Shown in pieces: positions 1 through 10,734 of a DNA stretch of 64,000 bases; the first letter of the stretch is position 1; each line of letters starts with the position of its first letter. Source of the DNA: Bryoerythrophyllum caledonicum (Eukaryota > Streptophyta > Bryopsida > Pottiales > Pottiaceae). The notes under the pieces are model-generated. The model worked only from the letters and a program-made list of their open reading frames with translations. It searched no databases and had not been told where the DNA came from. Location: assembly GCA_963971425.1 (NCBI GenBank), contig OZ020516.1, positions 32,786,199 to 32,850,198 on the forward strand, given 5' to 3'. A program made the position numbers and the translations under genes.

Positions 1-1306
1 TAGAAGATGTAAGAAGAACAGGCCGGTAAGTGTATGGATCTTCACCGTAACCATTTGACGGCCTCCACTGAATCATTGAAACCTCGGAAGGGTGTCGTAA
101 CTCAATCCCTTGGATCTCTTGCCCTTCTTGCCAACACCACACTGTTGCTTTTCCAGAATTCGCATTTTTCTCGTCTTCTATGCTATCTTCCTTTGAAGAA
201 GAATTAGCCTGCGTCTCGACTACTCCATCTCCCGTTGCTACCAAGCCAGCAGATGACCATGATGAAGCAGCATATGCTTGGGGTACAGTAGGCTGGACTT
301 GCCAGAGAACTGAAAAGTCTGTTTCACCCCGTTTCCACATCGTGATATCTGATCCAGCAGACAGTAAACCGTCTCCTGACTCGGTCCATGAAAAAGTAAG
401 GACCTGAAATGAATGCTGCAAAACTTGTTTCGTTTCCCACGCCAAAGGTATCTCTGCAGACATTTAACCAGTCTTTTAGACCACATAGAGCAGAAGCTAA
501 GGCAAGATCCTTATCTGGAAAACCAACATAACACTTCCTACACTCAAGCAAGAAAAAAACCAGAGTTGATTAACAACTACAATCTAAGGAATCAACTAGA
601 CCCCAAAAATATGTTTGATCTGACTATGGTGTGCTCTTCCACCAGATCGGGTAGAAACCTGAGGAAATAGAGCTGGCTGCTGCATCTCTTGCCAACTTCG
701 TGGGAGAATACAAGTGTATAGCTTTGCCGGCCGCAGCTGCCAGCTGACCAACAGAAGGACCCACGGGAGCCCATACTACACTTGTCACCAAATTTCCTCC
801 CTCGCAATTGTCTTCGTCATTGCTGGAACGTGTTTCAAGAACCTGAAGAAACAAAGTAGGCCTGTAAGGAAGGCTTTCATTGACTACTGATAAAAGAGAT
901 ATATCAGAAATCTAAACACGGAAGAATTACCTAGCATATATCTCGATCTAGAACATGCACACGCTATTTACTTCTATGACTTATTACTAAAATGAATGGA
1001 TAGACGATCCACCTCACAGCACCAGCATTGTGGTCATTTTAAAGACCTTCGTTCACTATAACATAGACTTTCAGTCTTTTGTCATAATCTTACCTGCTGG
1101 AAAAAACGGCCGGAAGAGGATTCTCCAGGATTCAACGGGGAAGCCGCAGTTGCGACCACAACCGCACTGCTGGCAGCATATGCCAACCAGCTTGAGCCAG
1201 CAAATCGGGGCAACCAGTCTGCACATTGCGGCCCAACGTTCGGTGCAGGAGGGAGGTCTTGCTGAATTGAGAGCTCATACAGAGCCTCCGGCAAGGAAGA
1301 ACTCAT
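1..1306 (-). CDS. DMX-like (Rabconnectin-3 alpha) WD40 protein, 5' exons, partial
   Basis: Three exons are resolved on the minus strand: 1306-1094, 842-659 and 453 to beyond the window edge. Splice sites are CAG|GTAAGA, TTCAG|GTTCTT, TCAG|GTTTCT and CTGCAG|AGATAC, and the phases agree (0, then 1). About 283 residues are visible. The N-terminus has the family pattern DWLPRFAGSSWLAYAAS, followed by TSVVWAPVGPSVGQLA and TFSWTESGDGLLSAG, which are WD40 blades. Family knowledge: plant DMXL proteins are very large (over 2000 residues) homologues of Rabconnectin-3/Rav1, linked to V-ATPase assembly and endomembrane traffic. The start ATG at 1306 is the first of a clean exon and precedes the conserved block by about 30 residues. 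The remaining exons lie left of the window. The assignment is from recalled similarity to plant DMXL proteins; membership in the WD40 class is firmer than the exact name. Confidence 0.85.
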
Positions 1307-1553
1307 GGTAACTATGTCTATGCATGAGATCAGTTGCTAGACTGAAGATGTAATACTGCTATAGATGGAAAAGATCAACGATTTCGCTGCGAATATATAC
1401 ACAACCAAGCATGAACATTGAGTCAGTTGATGAGAGAGAACAAGCACAGACGTGAAATCCAGAATACTCACAACTAGGGCCCTACATTCCCCACGAAGTA
1501 AAACAAAATCAAAGCCAAGTTATCAAACCTTGCTGTGAGAAACAAAATTCGCG

Positions 1554-1573
1554 AAACCCTAAGAAAACCCTAA
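1554..1573 (+). promoter_or_regulatory. Two telo-box motifs in the leader of the DMX-like gene
   Basis: AAACCCTAA occurs at 1554-1562 and again at 1565-1573, about 250 bases upstream of the ATG of the minus-strand DMX-like gene. Telo-boxes are known plant regulatory motifs bound by telomere-repeat-binding (TRB/Myb) factors, often near transcription starts. A role here is inferred from sequence and position only. Confidence 0.4.
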
Positions 1574-1826
1574 GAATGTCAAAACAGGGGAAATGAAGAC
1601 AAGTATCCTCGAGCGCATTCCGTGAACGCCAGAAACTTCTCCCCTTGCTTGCTTGACCCGATCCAAGTAACCGAATGGTAGGGAATTGGAAAAACAGGGG
1701 AGAGCAAGAGCAAGAGATGGAACCGCAAGACGATCGAGGGATCAAAAGGATCGGAGCAAGCAGACGCGAGTAGCCTACCTGCTCGTGACGAGATCTGGAG
1801 GAAGATGAGGGAGAATCTGTGCTTGT

Positions 1827-1827
<1 letters not shown>

Positions 1828-1858
<31 letters not shown>
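1828..1858. repeat. (GT)n microsatellite
   Basis: An uninterrupted GT run of about 31 bases lies in the presumed leader or promoter of the DMX-like gene. On the gene's strand it reads (CA)n. It is likely length-polymorphic. Confidence 0.95.
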
Positions 1859-1861
<3 letters not shown>

Positions 1862-2090
1862 TCAGAGATCTTCCATCGCCATCGCTGAGAAGCGTTTTCG
1901 GAGCTCAATCTCAGCGTCTGCGAGACGATGCACAAATCCGTCATCGTGAGCAAAGGCACCAAGAGATCTCAACATTTCGAGAGGACGTGGATGGTGTTGG
2001 TTTCGGGTGAAGTAGCGGTATTGAGTTCTCGTCATCAAATTATTCAATGTTTGTCTTTGAGCGCTCATTTCTTCCTTCTTCTTTCAACTA

Positions 2091-2473
2091 CACTAAAAAT
2101 TATATTGAGTGTTGGCAACACTAAACACGAACAACAACACCAATTGTCAACAAGGGTAGAATTGTAGCAACTCTAATTGTCAATTCCAACACCAATTGTG
2201 AACAATAGTAAGATTTAAAGAATTGAAAAATGAAGAAGTTGACATTTAGTGTTAGATTTTGAAATATACATGGATAAGAGATGGGATAAGAGATGGGAGC
2301 ATGAAGAAGTTGCATTAATTATGCAACTTGCAACTTTGGCGGCTAAAACGGAGGCTGCCATCAAGAAATGGTGGCCCCAATACACTAATTGTCCACAAGT
2401 TGACTAATAGTGTTGGGGCATGATGGTGGTAAATACACCAATTGTCATCCAACACTAAATATAATTTTTAGTG
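2091..2473. mobile_element. MITE with CACTA...TAGTG ends
   Basis: The 383-base unit starts CACTAAAAATTATATTGAGT and ends with the near-perfect inverse, ending TTTTTAGTG. The inverted arms are about 27 bases with one or two differences. CACTA termini are typical of the CACTA/En-Spm superfamily. The expected 3-base target duplication is not clear, because the flanks are themselves short tandem repeats. The interior repeats CAATTGT-type words and has no coding capacity. Confidence 0.7.
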
Positions 2474-2547
2474 TAGCGCTCATTCCTTCTTTCAACTAGC
2501 GCTCATTTCTTCTTTCAACTACTGTAGCGCTCATTTCTTTTTTTGAC
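2474..2547. repeat. Short tandem repeat, unit TAGCGCTCATTTCTTCTTTC
   Basis: Three adjacent copies of a roughly 26-base unit follow the CACTA-ended MITE. One related copy (2060-2090) precedes it, so the MITE appears to have landed inside a pre-existing tandem array. Confidence 0.75.
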
Positions 2548-3570
2548 GCATGCTTTGCAACTCATCAGAGCAACCATTTTGATGCATTTTTTATATTACA
2601 AAATATTTTTAAAATTATTCATTTGAAAATTTTGTAGAAAATTGGAAGTGTAGAGAAGGAGCGGGTTACATAGATTAAGTGTTAGTTATTAGTGTTAGTG
2701 ATGATTCTTAGCACTTAGGCTAGTCATCCGCTACTAGTTTTCACCCACGGACTAGTTTTCATCCGTAGACTAGTTTTCGTCCTGCACCAGATTTTCCTCC
2801 GTTGCGATTTCATCCACAATAGATGAAACTGTATTTTAGGCAGAAATCCATTAACAATAAGATAATATCTCCCAAAATAAGAAGAAGGACTTTGGTCCTC
2901 GCTGAAGGGGGCTGGAGTGAATAAAGTGTCTGTTCATTCGACCACTAAACCAATGTCCACCAGACAAAGACAAAGTAGCATGGAACTACTCCCCCCTCTC
3001 GAGGGTAGACTCTCCCTAAATAACCATTATTTTTTGAATTCCAACCTTGAATTTGGGCTCTCTAGGGGGGGTTTATCTAATAGGAGGGGAAAAAAATTGT
3101 AGAAGGTTTTTCAAAAGCCACATTTTTGTAAGTGTTGATAAAAATAAAAATAAAATTTAGTGCTTGACTTTGGAGGTAGATAGCTAGGGCATTTTTACTC
3201 GGTTTTGAATTTCTGTAACTAATTTAATCAATGAAGTGTATACAATGATTAATACAAACATGCATACATTAGAATGCAGAGGCATCCAAATATGAATAGC
3301 AAAAAAAATGCTTAAAAAATGATTTGATTGTATTTATTGATATAGTGAAATGTCCCAATTGAGACAATGACATGATGATGGACACCAAAAGAACACAATT
3401 GGATGGAAGGGGATGTTGCCGAAGCATGAAGAAACCCTAAACATGCAAAGTTGAAACAACTCTTAACTTTTCTATCCACCTGATTCAAGTGTAAATAGCT
3501 ATAGGAATTTATATAACAATGTCATGTAAAAACCTCATGATAGACAACATTTTTTTACCGCTCCCACGGC
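2548..3570. other. AT-rich spacer without recognised gene
   Basis: No coding region, RNA gene or element with clear ends was found here. A short word CTAGTTTTC(A/G)(C/T)CC repeats three times around 2730-2785 and is probably degenerate tandem sequence. The stretch separates the DMX-like promoter from the Helitron remnant. Confidence 0.5.
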
Positions 3571-3579
3571 TTCATTGTT

Positions 3580-5370
3580 GTCATTGGCAACCTTAATGTT
3601 TGCAGGATGTCTACCGCGAGACAAAGCTACATATAACTAACCATGGCTAAATACTTCATTGCAAAGATAAATGTTGACTCGATCATCTGATTGGCCCTGC
3701 AATTTGTTGATTGTCATGGCACAATCACCAGTGACAGGAAATTGTCTCCGGCAAAGTGTGAATGGCAAGCAGCTATTCTTGCAATGATGTACGATTCTAG
3801 GAATCAATACCTCTTGGCTACGATCGCGTCCTTCTACAATTTTACATAAAAATTTGGAGACACCCGCAGAAGACGCAAACGACTACCATTGCACAAACCT
3901 TTTGCCGGATTCAAGTTCCTTAGCAACATCAAATACTGGCCACATTTAAGACTTAATTGGTGAGGAGGTAAACCGCTCAATTGTGAAGAATTAAAAAACT
4001 CTATTGGATATGATGGGCATGCACATCATTCTTGTGGACAAAATCAACACTAAAACATTGATGCACATCACCAGGTACGCAATTGGTGATTTTTCGGTTG
4101 ATTTCTTGGGCATCATCATTTTGGATAGCCAAAATAAGGCGCTCAAAAAAAATCAATCGGATCATCAAAAATAGCATCAATGAGACCATCTAAATAATTT
4201 TCAAGAGCAATTAGTTCTCGAGGTAGATCTACCTTTGGACCGATTTTGCCCTCATCAATTTCTAGCAAAAATTGTTGAAAATCTGGTTGACTTTGCAAAC
4301 GCATCTTAGTGGTCAAATGAAAATGTTGCATTAGTGGAAATAGATATGAATGTCACAAGCAAGACTGCACAATTTGCTTGCAACCTCCACGTACAACTAT
4401 AGGCAAAGTTTGGCAAAATCACTGCCATATAAAACTACAACACCGCCATTTGGACTATCTTTATTGCATATATCTCGCAACAATTTGCCTATAGCTTCAA
4501 ACATAAAACGATGCCCAACACAAGCTTCATCATGTACAATCAATTGTACTTCACGTAAGCTTTGACCTAATGTAGATTGGGCACTAATGCTACAATTGAT
4601 GCATCATGCAATTGTAATGGAATTATAGCAAGAGATGAATCTGCCATTTGCCCTTCAATCAAAAGGCATGTGGCAATTCCACTTGTTGCCATAGCCATAC
4701 ACTTGACATTACGACCACAAAGAAACCTAATTTGATGTTATACAAAAAAGTCTTACTTGTACCACTAGGACCATCTAAAAAGAAAAGCCAATTTGGAAAA
4801 TTGGAATTTAAAATGGCACTTATTACCCCAGAAAAAACATTGTATTGTTCTTCGTTGAGCCTACCTACATCCTCCTCTAGACAAATAGCGTTTTGGTTAT
4901 CAAAATCAATATTGTCATTGGCATCATCACCGACACCAAGAATGTTTGGATAACCAAACTCATTTGATTTTTTTATATTAAAAAAAATTATAAGATGTTT
5001 ATCTAATGATCACAAATATTCCTCAATGGACAAAATTGCTTTGCAATAGCAATTTTGATTGTTGCGCCAATCATCATACATATCATCAATATGTGTTTTT
5101 AGTAAACTAAGAGGATCTAGCGGTTGTCCAAACACAAAAAGTGTTGCAAACAACGGTCGAACCTGCTTAGGCAACACAATGACATTTGCCTCTTGAAGAC
5201 AATTTTTCCACTCAGAATCATCATTTAAAAGTCCTCTTGCAATACAAGCAGCTATATACATCAGATGCACTATATCATGAAAACAAAGTAGGTCCTCAAA
5301 TGAAGTTGGTGCCTTGACATGAGTCAATAACAAATGCAAGTAAAATAATTCAGTACCTATCGGAACCATA
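3580..5370 (-). pseudogene. Decayed Helitron helicase (PIF1-like)
   Basis: Reading the minus strand, 5369-5010 keeps an open stretch with the Helitron signature around APTSFEDLLCFHDIVHLMY. Near 4785-4736 a Walker A region reads LDGPSGTSKTFLYN. The block from 4331 reads LTTKMRLQSQPDFQQFLLEI, matching the helicase part before the conserved ending. At about 3700-3610 a TINKLQGQ-like motif and FSHG*LYVALSR mark the helicase C-terminus. Many stops and frame changes separate these pieces, so no functional protein remains. Helitrons are rolling-circle transposons encoding a HUH Rep joined to a PIF1 helicase; here only the helicase half is visible. Element ends (5' TC, 3' hairpin-CTRR) were not located. 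Confidence 0.85.
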
Positions 5371-5399
5371 TTTATCCAACCAAAAACTTTTGTCTTAGT

Positions 5400-8029
5400 A
5401 ACTCCCTACCAAACCCACCACACCCACCCCACCTACTCCCTCCTCCACCAACGCTACACATTTAAAAAAAATCCTACTACATAACATTCAACAACATTAC
5501 CGACCACAGATGTAGAAAATATGTAGACTCTAACAAAATAAGTTAAAAAGACCAATCATACCTATGCCACTGGCAACACAATAACACAACCTATAGTAAA
5601 TGGCTCCCGCAAAGAAATCCTTTTCCTTGGCATAATCAAACCACCTCTCTCCAGAACACCGAAACCCTTAAACATTACTACTACAAAGTCTAATACAACT
5701 TCTACCTAGGAATCAAAAAACTACATCACCCCCAATCACAACTTAGAAATACAAGATTTGTTACACCGCCTATCATCATTCCCCTTCTTAGCATCTCCAC
5801 AACCGAATATAACCTCATAACCGATATTCTCACACAAACGAACACAATAAAAATACAACAAGATATTGCCCCCATATATGAAGAAAACGGCAGACACTTA
5901 ATCACTATACCGGTCGCTAGGCTACAATGGCAAGGGAACCAATAACATGATGCGATACAAATCCCCATGAACATTGAACCCACACCTCAACCATTTGAAA
6001 CCGAAATTGTTTGGCTATACCAAAGATACAAATATTGCATACCAAAAAATGACCCCCTCAAACATGCACATTACACAATATCCGCTCCTACACTAGACTC
6101 TCTTATCACATCTTTTAAAATAACATAATCATACTTTTTGTCCCTAGTTACATGTTCCACAAATTTTTGAAGTTCTACTCTTCGTTTGAACGGGATAGAA
6201 TATTTGGCTCAATTGGGAAAGCATTTGATTATAAATGGAAAGGAATAGGCATCGTACACCCCCACAATGACGAAGAAACACAACAAGCAATACATTGAGC
6301 GCGCCTAGCAGCAAACAACGACCTCAACCATACCCCCACTATCATTATCACACCTGACTATAACTGGTACAAAACTTCAATCCACACTTGGGCCCATTCC
6401 GGACTCCCACATTATAGCACTATTTGAAGCGGATTCAATGTTACATATTGATAGAACCCACCATACCACCGAAAATACAGAAATCCAGACTTGAACCCTC
6501 AATCTTATGTGTCCTATGCATACATCATCAAAACCAAGAAATTGGCACATTAGAAAACCACGCTCAACTTACACTAATCAAAAATCTCAACATCAACAAT
6601 GTATACACCGCAATTGCTCCACCCACACCCACACTAATCAGTGTAAACCACAATAAAAAATGGTTGAAGATCCCCTCTCGATTTAACTTCACACCACATA
6701 TTTCTCCAACTTCCTCACTTCCCAAATACCAAACTCACACCCCTGTAAAATTTGACCTCAACTATAGTTACTACACTGACGGTTCCTTCAAGAATCAACC
6801 GAAGTAAGTCCGAGACACTGGCATTGGGAAAAATCCGGCTATGGAATATACAACCCCACTAAACGAATTAAACATGCCAAAAGACTACATGGACTCAAAA
6901 ATACTCTTAGAGTTAAAATGATGGCCACCTACAAAATCCTCAAGATAATTACCATGCAATACTTCAACAAACCAACCCACATTTTCACGGATTGCACTAC
7001 TGTATTTTACCTCCTAAACACACATAAAACACCCCACTTAACACAATAGTCATCCGGACCAAACTACCTAACATCCATGGTCGAAATGCTCCAAAATTGC
7101 ATACAAATCACCACACTACAAAAGGTTTGAGCCCATGCTAACATAGACGGCAACAAACAAGCCGACAAATTAGCAAAAGAAGGTCAAGAAAAAGCCTACC
7201 GAGATGCCAAACACGCTTACGCCACCCCATACTACTTTCATAGATATGAATGGCCCTCCGTGGACGAGACCCCCGACAAAGGCCCCATAAGATTCTTGGA
7301 TAAGTACCTCAAAAAACACGATCTAAATTTTTTTTGGAAATACTCACAGAAAAATTCCCTAGTATTGATAAAATGGACCGGTATTGCATATATTGTCAAT
7401 GAACTCTCCACAATTTTTTTGAAAAACCCCATCATTACGGATTAACAAAGAACGTGCCTAGTCAAATTCCGCACCAGGCAATATATGGGAAACGTTTGTA
7501 AACAACTCTTCTTTGGCATAAAAAGATTCCCCTCCATAAGACCATAACATGTTCAAAATGCAACACTACATACTCGGATACATGGCTACACATTCTCCTC
7601 AAATGCCATAACCCCCACATACATGCCCTAATTGTTAAATGCCACAACAAATCGGTGTGGGCAATCCTTCAATTAATTGTATCATCAAACAAATCCCGTT
7701 GTTTTATCCTCATGAATGCCGGAACCTTTACTGAGAACTCCCAAGAAAATGTGGTTCCCTCATGGTTGTTACTATGCACATGTGGTACGCAAAGATGTCA
7801 TTATAATGCCAGATTTAAATCCGACCTACTATGTGTCAAAGGTCTGCCATACAAAGACTCCCCACCAATCCACATTGATCCAAATCTCACCATCCAATTT
7901 ATTGAATTCAAATATTGTAATGATAGATTTTCACCGGAAGCTATTGTAAACAAAACAAATAAATTCCAACCACTCCTCAATGATATTCAAGCACTCAGAT
8001 GGAAAGTAGACCCCCTTATTTTGTATTGA
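5400..8029 (+). pseudogene. Decayed non-LTR retroelement, 3' part with RNase H and nuclease-like end
   Basis: The plus strand carries broken coding blocks in order. An RNase H domain sits at about 6765-7190, with YYTDGSF, a second aspartate in IFTDCTTVFYLLN, and HANIDGNKQADKLAKEGQE. A zinc-binding patch at about 7555-7650 has CxxC followed by HILLKCHNPHIHAL. A C-terminal block at about 7850-8029 has IQFIEFKYCNDRFSPEAI, whose E-x-K core and spacing resemble PD-(D/E)xK nucleases of REL-type LINEs. The usual RNase H glutamate appears changed to lysine. Stops and frameshifts are frequent. The plus strand is strikingly poor in G and rich in A and C, unlike its neighbours. The upstream part (5.4-6.4 kb) was not matched to reverse transcriptase. 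Class and orientation are fairly sure; the exact clade is not. Confidence 0.7.
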
Positions 8030-8269
8030 ATTTTTCTAAGGCCCATTTCCAAAATTTGTCATTTGTTTGTAATAGGGGCCCTCAAACGAGATACGAAGGA
8101 TACTTTGATAAGCCAAATTTAGTTGTGTGCCACGTGCAGGGTCGTATACCTAAACCCCTAGACTAAAAAGGGAATTACTACCCAATTTTTTTTTGCTTCC
8201 CAGCAATCAACATGGCCCATTCACCAAAGAAATGTGTCGACCAAGAAATTGAGTTTAGAAGGATTAACT

Positions 8270-8381
8270 CTGGAAAGATAAGGTGGCTATGGATGATAGA
8301 GACTCTACAAGTGTAATAGATCATATTCTACATAATCTATTACACTCGTAGGTTTGACCATCATCCATAACCACCTTGTCC
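8270..8381. repeat. Imperfect inverted repeat around ATCTATTACACT
   Basis: The arms AAGATAAGGTGGCTATGGAT and ATCCATAACCACCTTGTCCT face each other. Between them CTACAAGTGTAATAGAT pairs with ATCTATTACACTCGTAG. This is probably a folded or tail-to-tail fragment of the neighbouring D-family element, which carries the same CTACAAGTGTAATAGAT word. Confidence 0.6.
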
Positions 8382-8679
8382 TTACTCCTTTAAGGCCTAC
8401 AAGCTCACAAGGCCTAGGAAAAATCTATAAGTGTAATAAATCATAAAACATCATCTACAGAGAAGGTACATTTTATTGCAATCCCACTTCATGGAAATTG
8501 AGCTCTGCACGGATTCCTAGCACCGATTTGTGCTCCAATAGTCTCATCAATTTCGTCATAGCTTGATGCACATTCGTTGTGAACACTATTTTGGACCATG
8601 TTTCTTCAATTCATTGCTACGGTGTGGTTTCACCCCCCCAAGAGACCACATATTGACTTTCATGGCCTTAAACGGTTAA
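8382..8679. mobile_element. D-family TTAA element, copy 1
   Basis: This 298-base non-coding repeat begins TTACTCCTTTAAGGCC (a decayed TTAACCC start) and ends GGCCTTAAACGGTTAA. It shares its interior (GTACATTT, CCCACTTCA, CCATGTTTC words in the same order) with copies at 43043-43331 and 63369-63661. Confidence 0.7.
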
Positions 8680-9527
8680 AGGATTAAGGTTGACCATGTG
8701 TGATGGAGCAATGGTGTCGCAAGTAGACTTTGACACATGCTTTGACCACGACTAGCAAATCACTCTAAGGGCTCCCAAAAGTCCAGAAATTTGGAGTGCT
8801 CAGTGCGGGAAGCAGAGTTTGGCAATACCGGAAGGATGACGACAGACAAGCTTTGTAACGGCCTGATTGGGTCAAGTTGACCATTGAAAGAACCTAGATT
8901 GCGGCCCAGGTTGCGGGCCCAATGGAGATGCTCTTATGCACAACCAAACTCCCAACCACTTCAACGATATCTCTAGCAGTCCTAGAATCAATTTCTCAAA
9001 ATCAACATAAATGCTACAACATGCACCGTAAGGGAGTTAAGTACGCTATTCAAGTACATAATACGTGGAGATACCTAGGCCATACCTTGCAATATCCGTG
9101 ACATACCTAGATGATATTTGCAATTTTCATGCAATACCTATGTGATACCCATGGACGCCATCTCAGGAGGTGGCAAAATACTTATGATGCTCTGGCTAAA
9201 TTTCATTATTTATTTATATTTTTTCACAGAGTGTAGAGTAAGTAGCAGCCAGAAGAGAATAAACATACACTTTATTCACGCCGACCTTCTCAGAAGGCCG
9301 GAGTTCTTACTACTACTACTACTACTACCTAGTAGCAGCCCGGTTTTTCTTGTAGCTTTCAAGCTAATTTTAGCCAGTTTAGGAATCGCTGGATCATATC
9401 CCTAACTTCTCAAGCCATCAAGCCATCTGAGACGTAGTTGGTGAAACATAACTCCCATAATCCAACTCCACCCGCACACCCACCGCGCCACAATTCCCGA
9501 ACCAAACTTAACAATCTCTAAGCGCAT
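8680..9527. other. Spacer with repeat fragments
   Basis: No gene is recognised. At 8896-8936 the sequence ends ...CCAATGGAGATGCTCTTA; its complement TAAGAGCATCTCCATTGG looks like one terminus of a MITE family whose other end is missing here. A similar terminus lies at 63703. Degenerate GATACCTAGGC-type words recur at 9090-9150. Confidence 0.5.
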
Positions 9528-9536
9528 CCATATAAA
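9528..9536 (+). promoter_or_regulatory. Probable TATA box of the first GGY-protein gene
   Basis: CATATAAAC lies about 100 bases upstream of the ATG at 9632, a normal spacing for a plant gene with a leader of about 70 bases. Confidence 0.6.
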
Positions 9537-9631
9537 CTCCCAGAGTCCCAGCTCAATCAGACCATCTCGGGCTTCTTCTTCAAATTCCCGCACGCACTCA
9601 CAGCACACAGGCCAGTCCTCAGGCTCAAGAG

Positions 9632-9937
9632 ATGAAGCTGTCCATGGCGGTGATGGTGGTCGCGGCGCTGCTGGTGTGCAGCAGCTCCAGCCTGCAGCCA
9701 GTGGAGGGCAGGGTGATCGGCAAGGTGATCGACTACCTGGAAGGCCAGTTCTGCCCGCCGCCGCCAGGCAGCGCCGACGCACCTTACTCCGAGACGGAGC
9801 CATCCATTTCTCCAGCTCCGGAGGTCGATCCAGCTTCCGCTCCGGGATCGACCTATGAGCCAGCTGCTCCGGTGGACGAACTTGCATCCCCTCCCGCTCC
9901 GCCGTCGTACGAGACTCCGCCTCAGGGAGGCTACTGA
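9632..9937 (+). CDS. Small secreted proline-rich protein ending GGY, copy 1
   Basis: The single-exon frame encodes 101 residues. A hydrophobic signal peptide (MAVMVVAALLVCSSSS, about residues 5-20) leads to a likely cleavage near VEG. EGRVIGKVIDYLEGQFCPPP follows, with one mature cysteine next to a PPPP run. The rest is rich in Pro, Ala, Ser and Glu with spaced tyrosines, and ends PPQGGY. Pro/Ser-rich secreted chains of this size are usually hydroxyproline-rich wall proteins or peptide precursors; no known family was recognised. Two relatives occur within 11 kb (14173-14454 and 20487-20765) with the same order of parts. GC content is well above the flanks, and a TATA box lies upstream, so it looks like an expressed host gene. 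A long open frame on the opposite strand is treated as a by-product of the GC-rich codons. Confidence 0.8.
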   Translation: MKLSMAVMVVAALLVCSSSSLQPVEGRVIGKVIDYLEGQFCPPPPGSADAPYSETEPSISPAPEVDPASAPGSTYEPAAPVDELASPPAPPSYETPPQGGY

Positions 9938-10290
9938 TCATAGCGCTGTTCATGTCAACAGGTTGATAGCCTGACAGTGGGAAGAGTTTCATGAATTGGT
10001 GACGTCCTCATTGTTATTCACACCTGATTTTGAACACGTATGGTACTTTCGTGCATGGGCCGATGTTGAATCAGGCGTCGTGTTTGATAATGGTGGTGAC
10101 GATCTAGGTGGTTTGGATCCTCGAACTTGGATGCTACTTTGCTTGAGCTGTGATTGATATGACTCTTTTCATGTTGCACTTTGAGAGTTTGTGGAGAAGC
10201 CTAACAATCCTTGCTCATTATATATAGTGGAGAAGCCTAACAATCATTATATATATTCATTTCTATCCTTCTACTCATTACTGCACTAGT
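9938..10290. other. 3' flank of copy 1 with a short direct repeat
   Basis: Presumed 3' UTR and spacer. The word GTGGAGAAGCCTAACAATC occurs twice (about 10191 and 10229), each near TATATA. No other gene is seen. Confidence 0.5.
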
Positions 10291-10295
10291 AACAT

Positions 10296-10432
10296 ATCCT
10301 TCTACATGAATTGAAACTCCAGTCTCTACTAGGTTTGATAAAGTACCCAAATTACTTAAGTAATGTTTGAATCCACCACTTCTACTTTATCAAACCTAGT
10401 AGAGACTGGAGTTTCAATTCATGTAGAAGGAT
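10296..10432. repeat. Perfect 50-bp inverted repeat (hairpin), 37-base loop
   Basis: Arm 10296-10345 (starting ATCCTTCTACATGAATTGAA) is the exact reverse complement of 10383-10432. The transcript of either strand would form a 50-base-pair stem without a mismatch. Plant MIRNA or siRNA hairpins and young inverted-repeat elements can look like this. None of the widely conserved plant miRNA sequences I know is present. No target duplication is apparent. Confidence 0.9.
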
Positions 10433-10498
10433 TGCTTCAAATAACATGGTCTACTGTGAGCAAAATCTTGAACGGAATCCAGCTTCAACTCCTGTTGT

Positions 10499-10734
10499 TT
10501 AACCCTTATACGTCATAAAGTGCCATTGGTGGCCACGGTATTCTACATCTATGGTGTCGTATTTGAACATGATAAGATTCAGATTGATTGAAATGACCTC
10601 CAAATAAAAGATGTTAGTTGAAGAATCTTCAATCCGAAGGTGTAAGTCTTGTTGAGCTTTAATACAATTTTTGTATTCTATGGAGCAAAATATGTGCCTA
10701 TGTAAACAGCTCCCGACCGATGTTTAAGGATTAA
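10499..10734. mobile_element. E-family TTAA element, copy 1
   Basis: The 236-base repeat starts TTAACCCTTATACGTCATAA and ends CCGATGTTTAAGGATTAA, so the ends are imperfect inverted repeats flanked by TTAA. Related copies are at 29761-29987 and 62623-63372. The word GAAATGACCTCCAAAT and GATGTTAGTTGAAGAATCTT are near-identical among them. Non-coding. Confidence 0.8.

Noticed and set aside
9402..9992. Open frame of 196 codons on the minus strand opposite GGY copy 1
   Set aside because: It covers the GC-rich plus-strand gene in antisense, has no signature, and such mirror frames are expected from Pro/Ala/Ser-rich codons.
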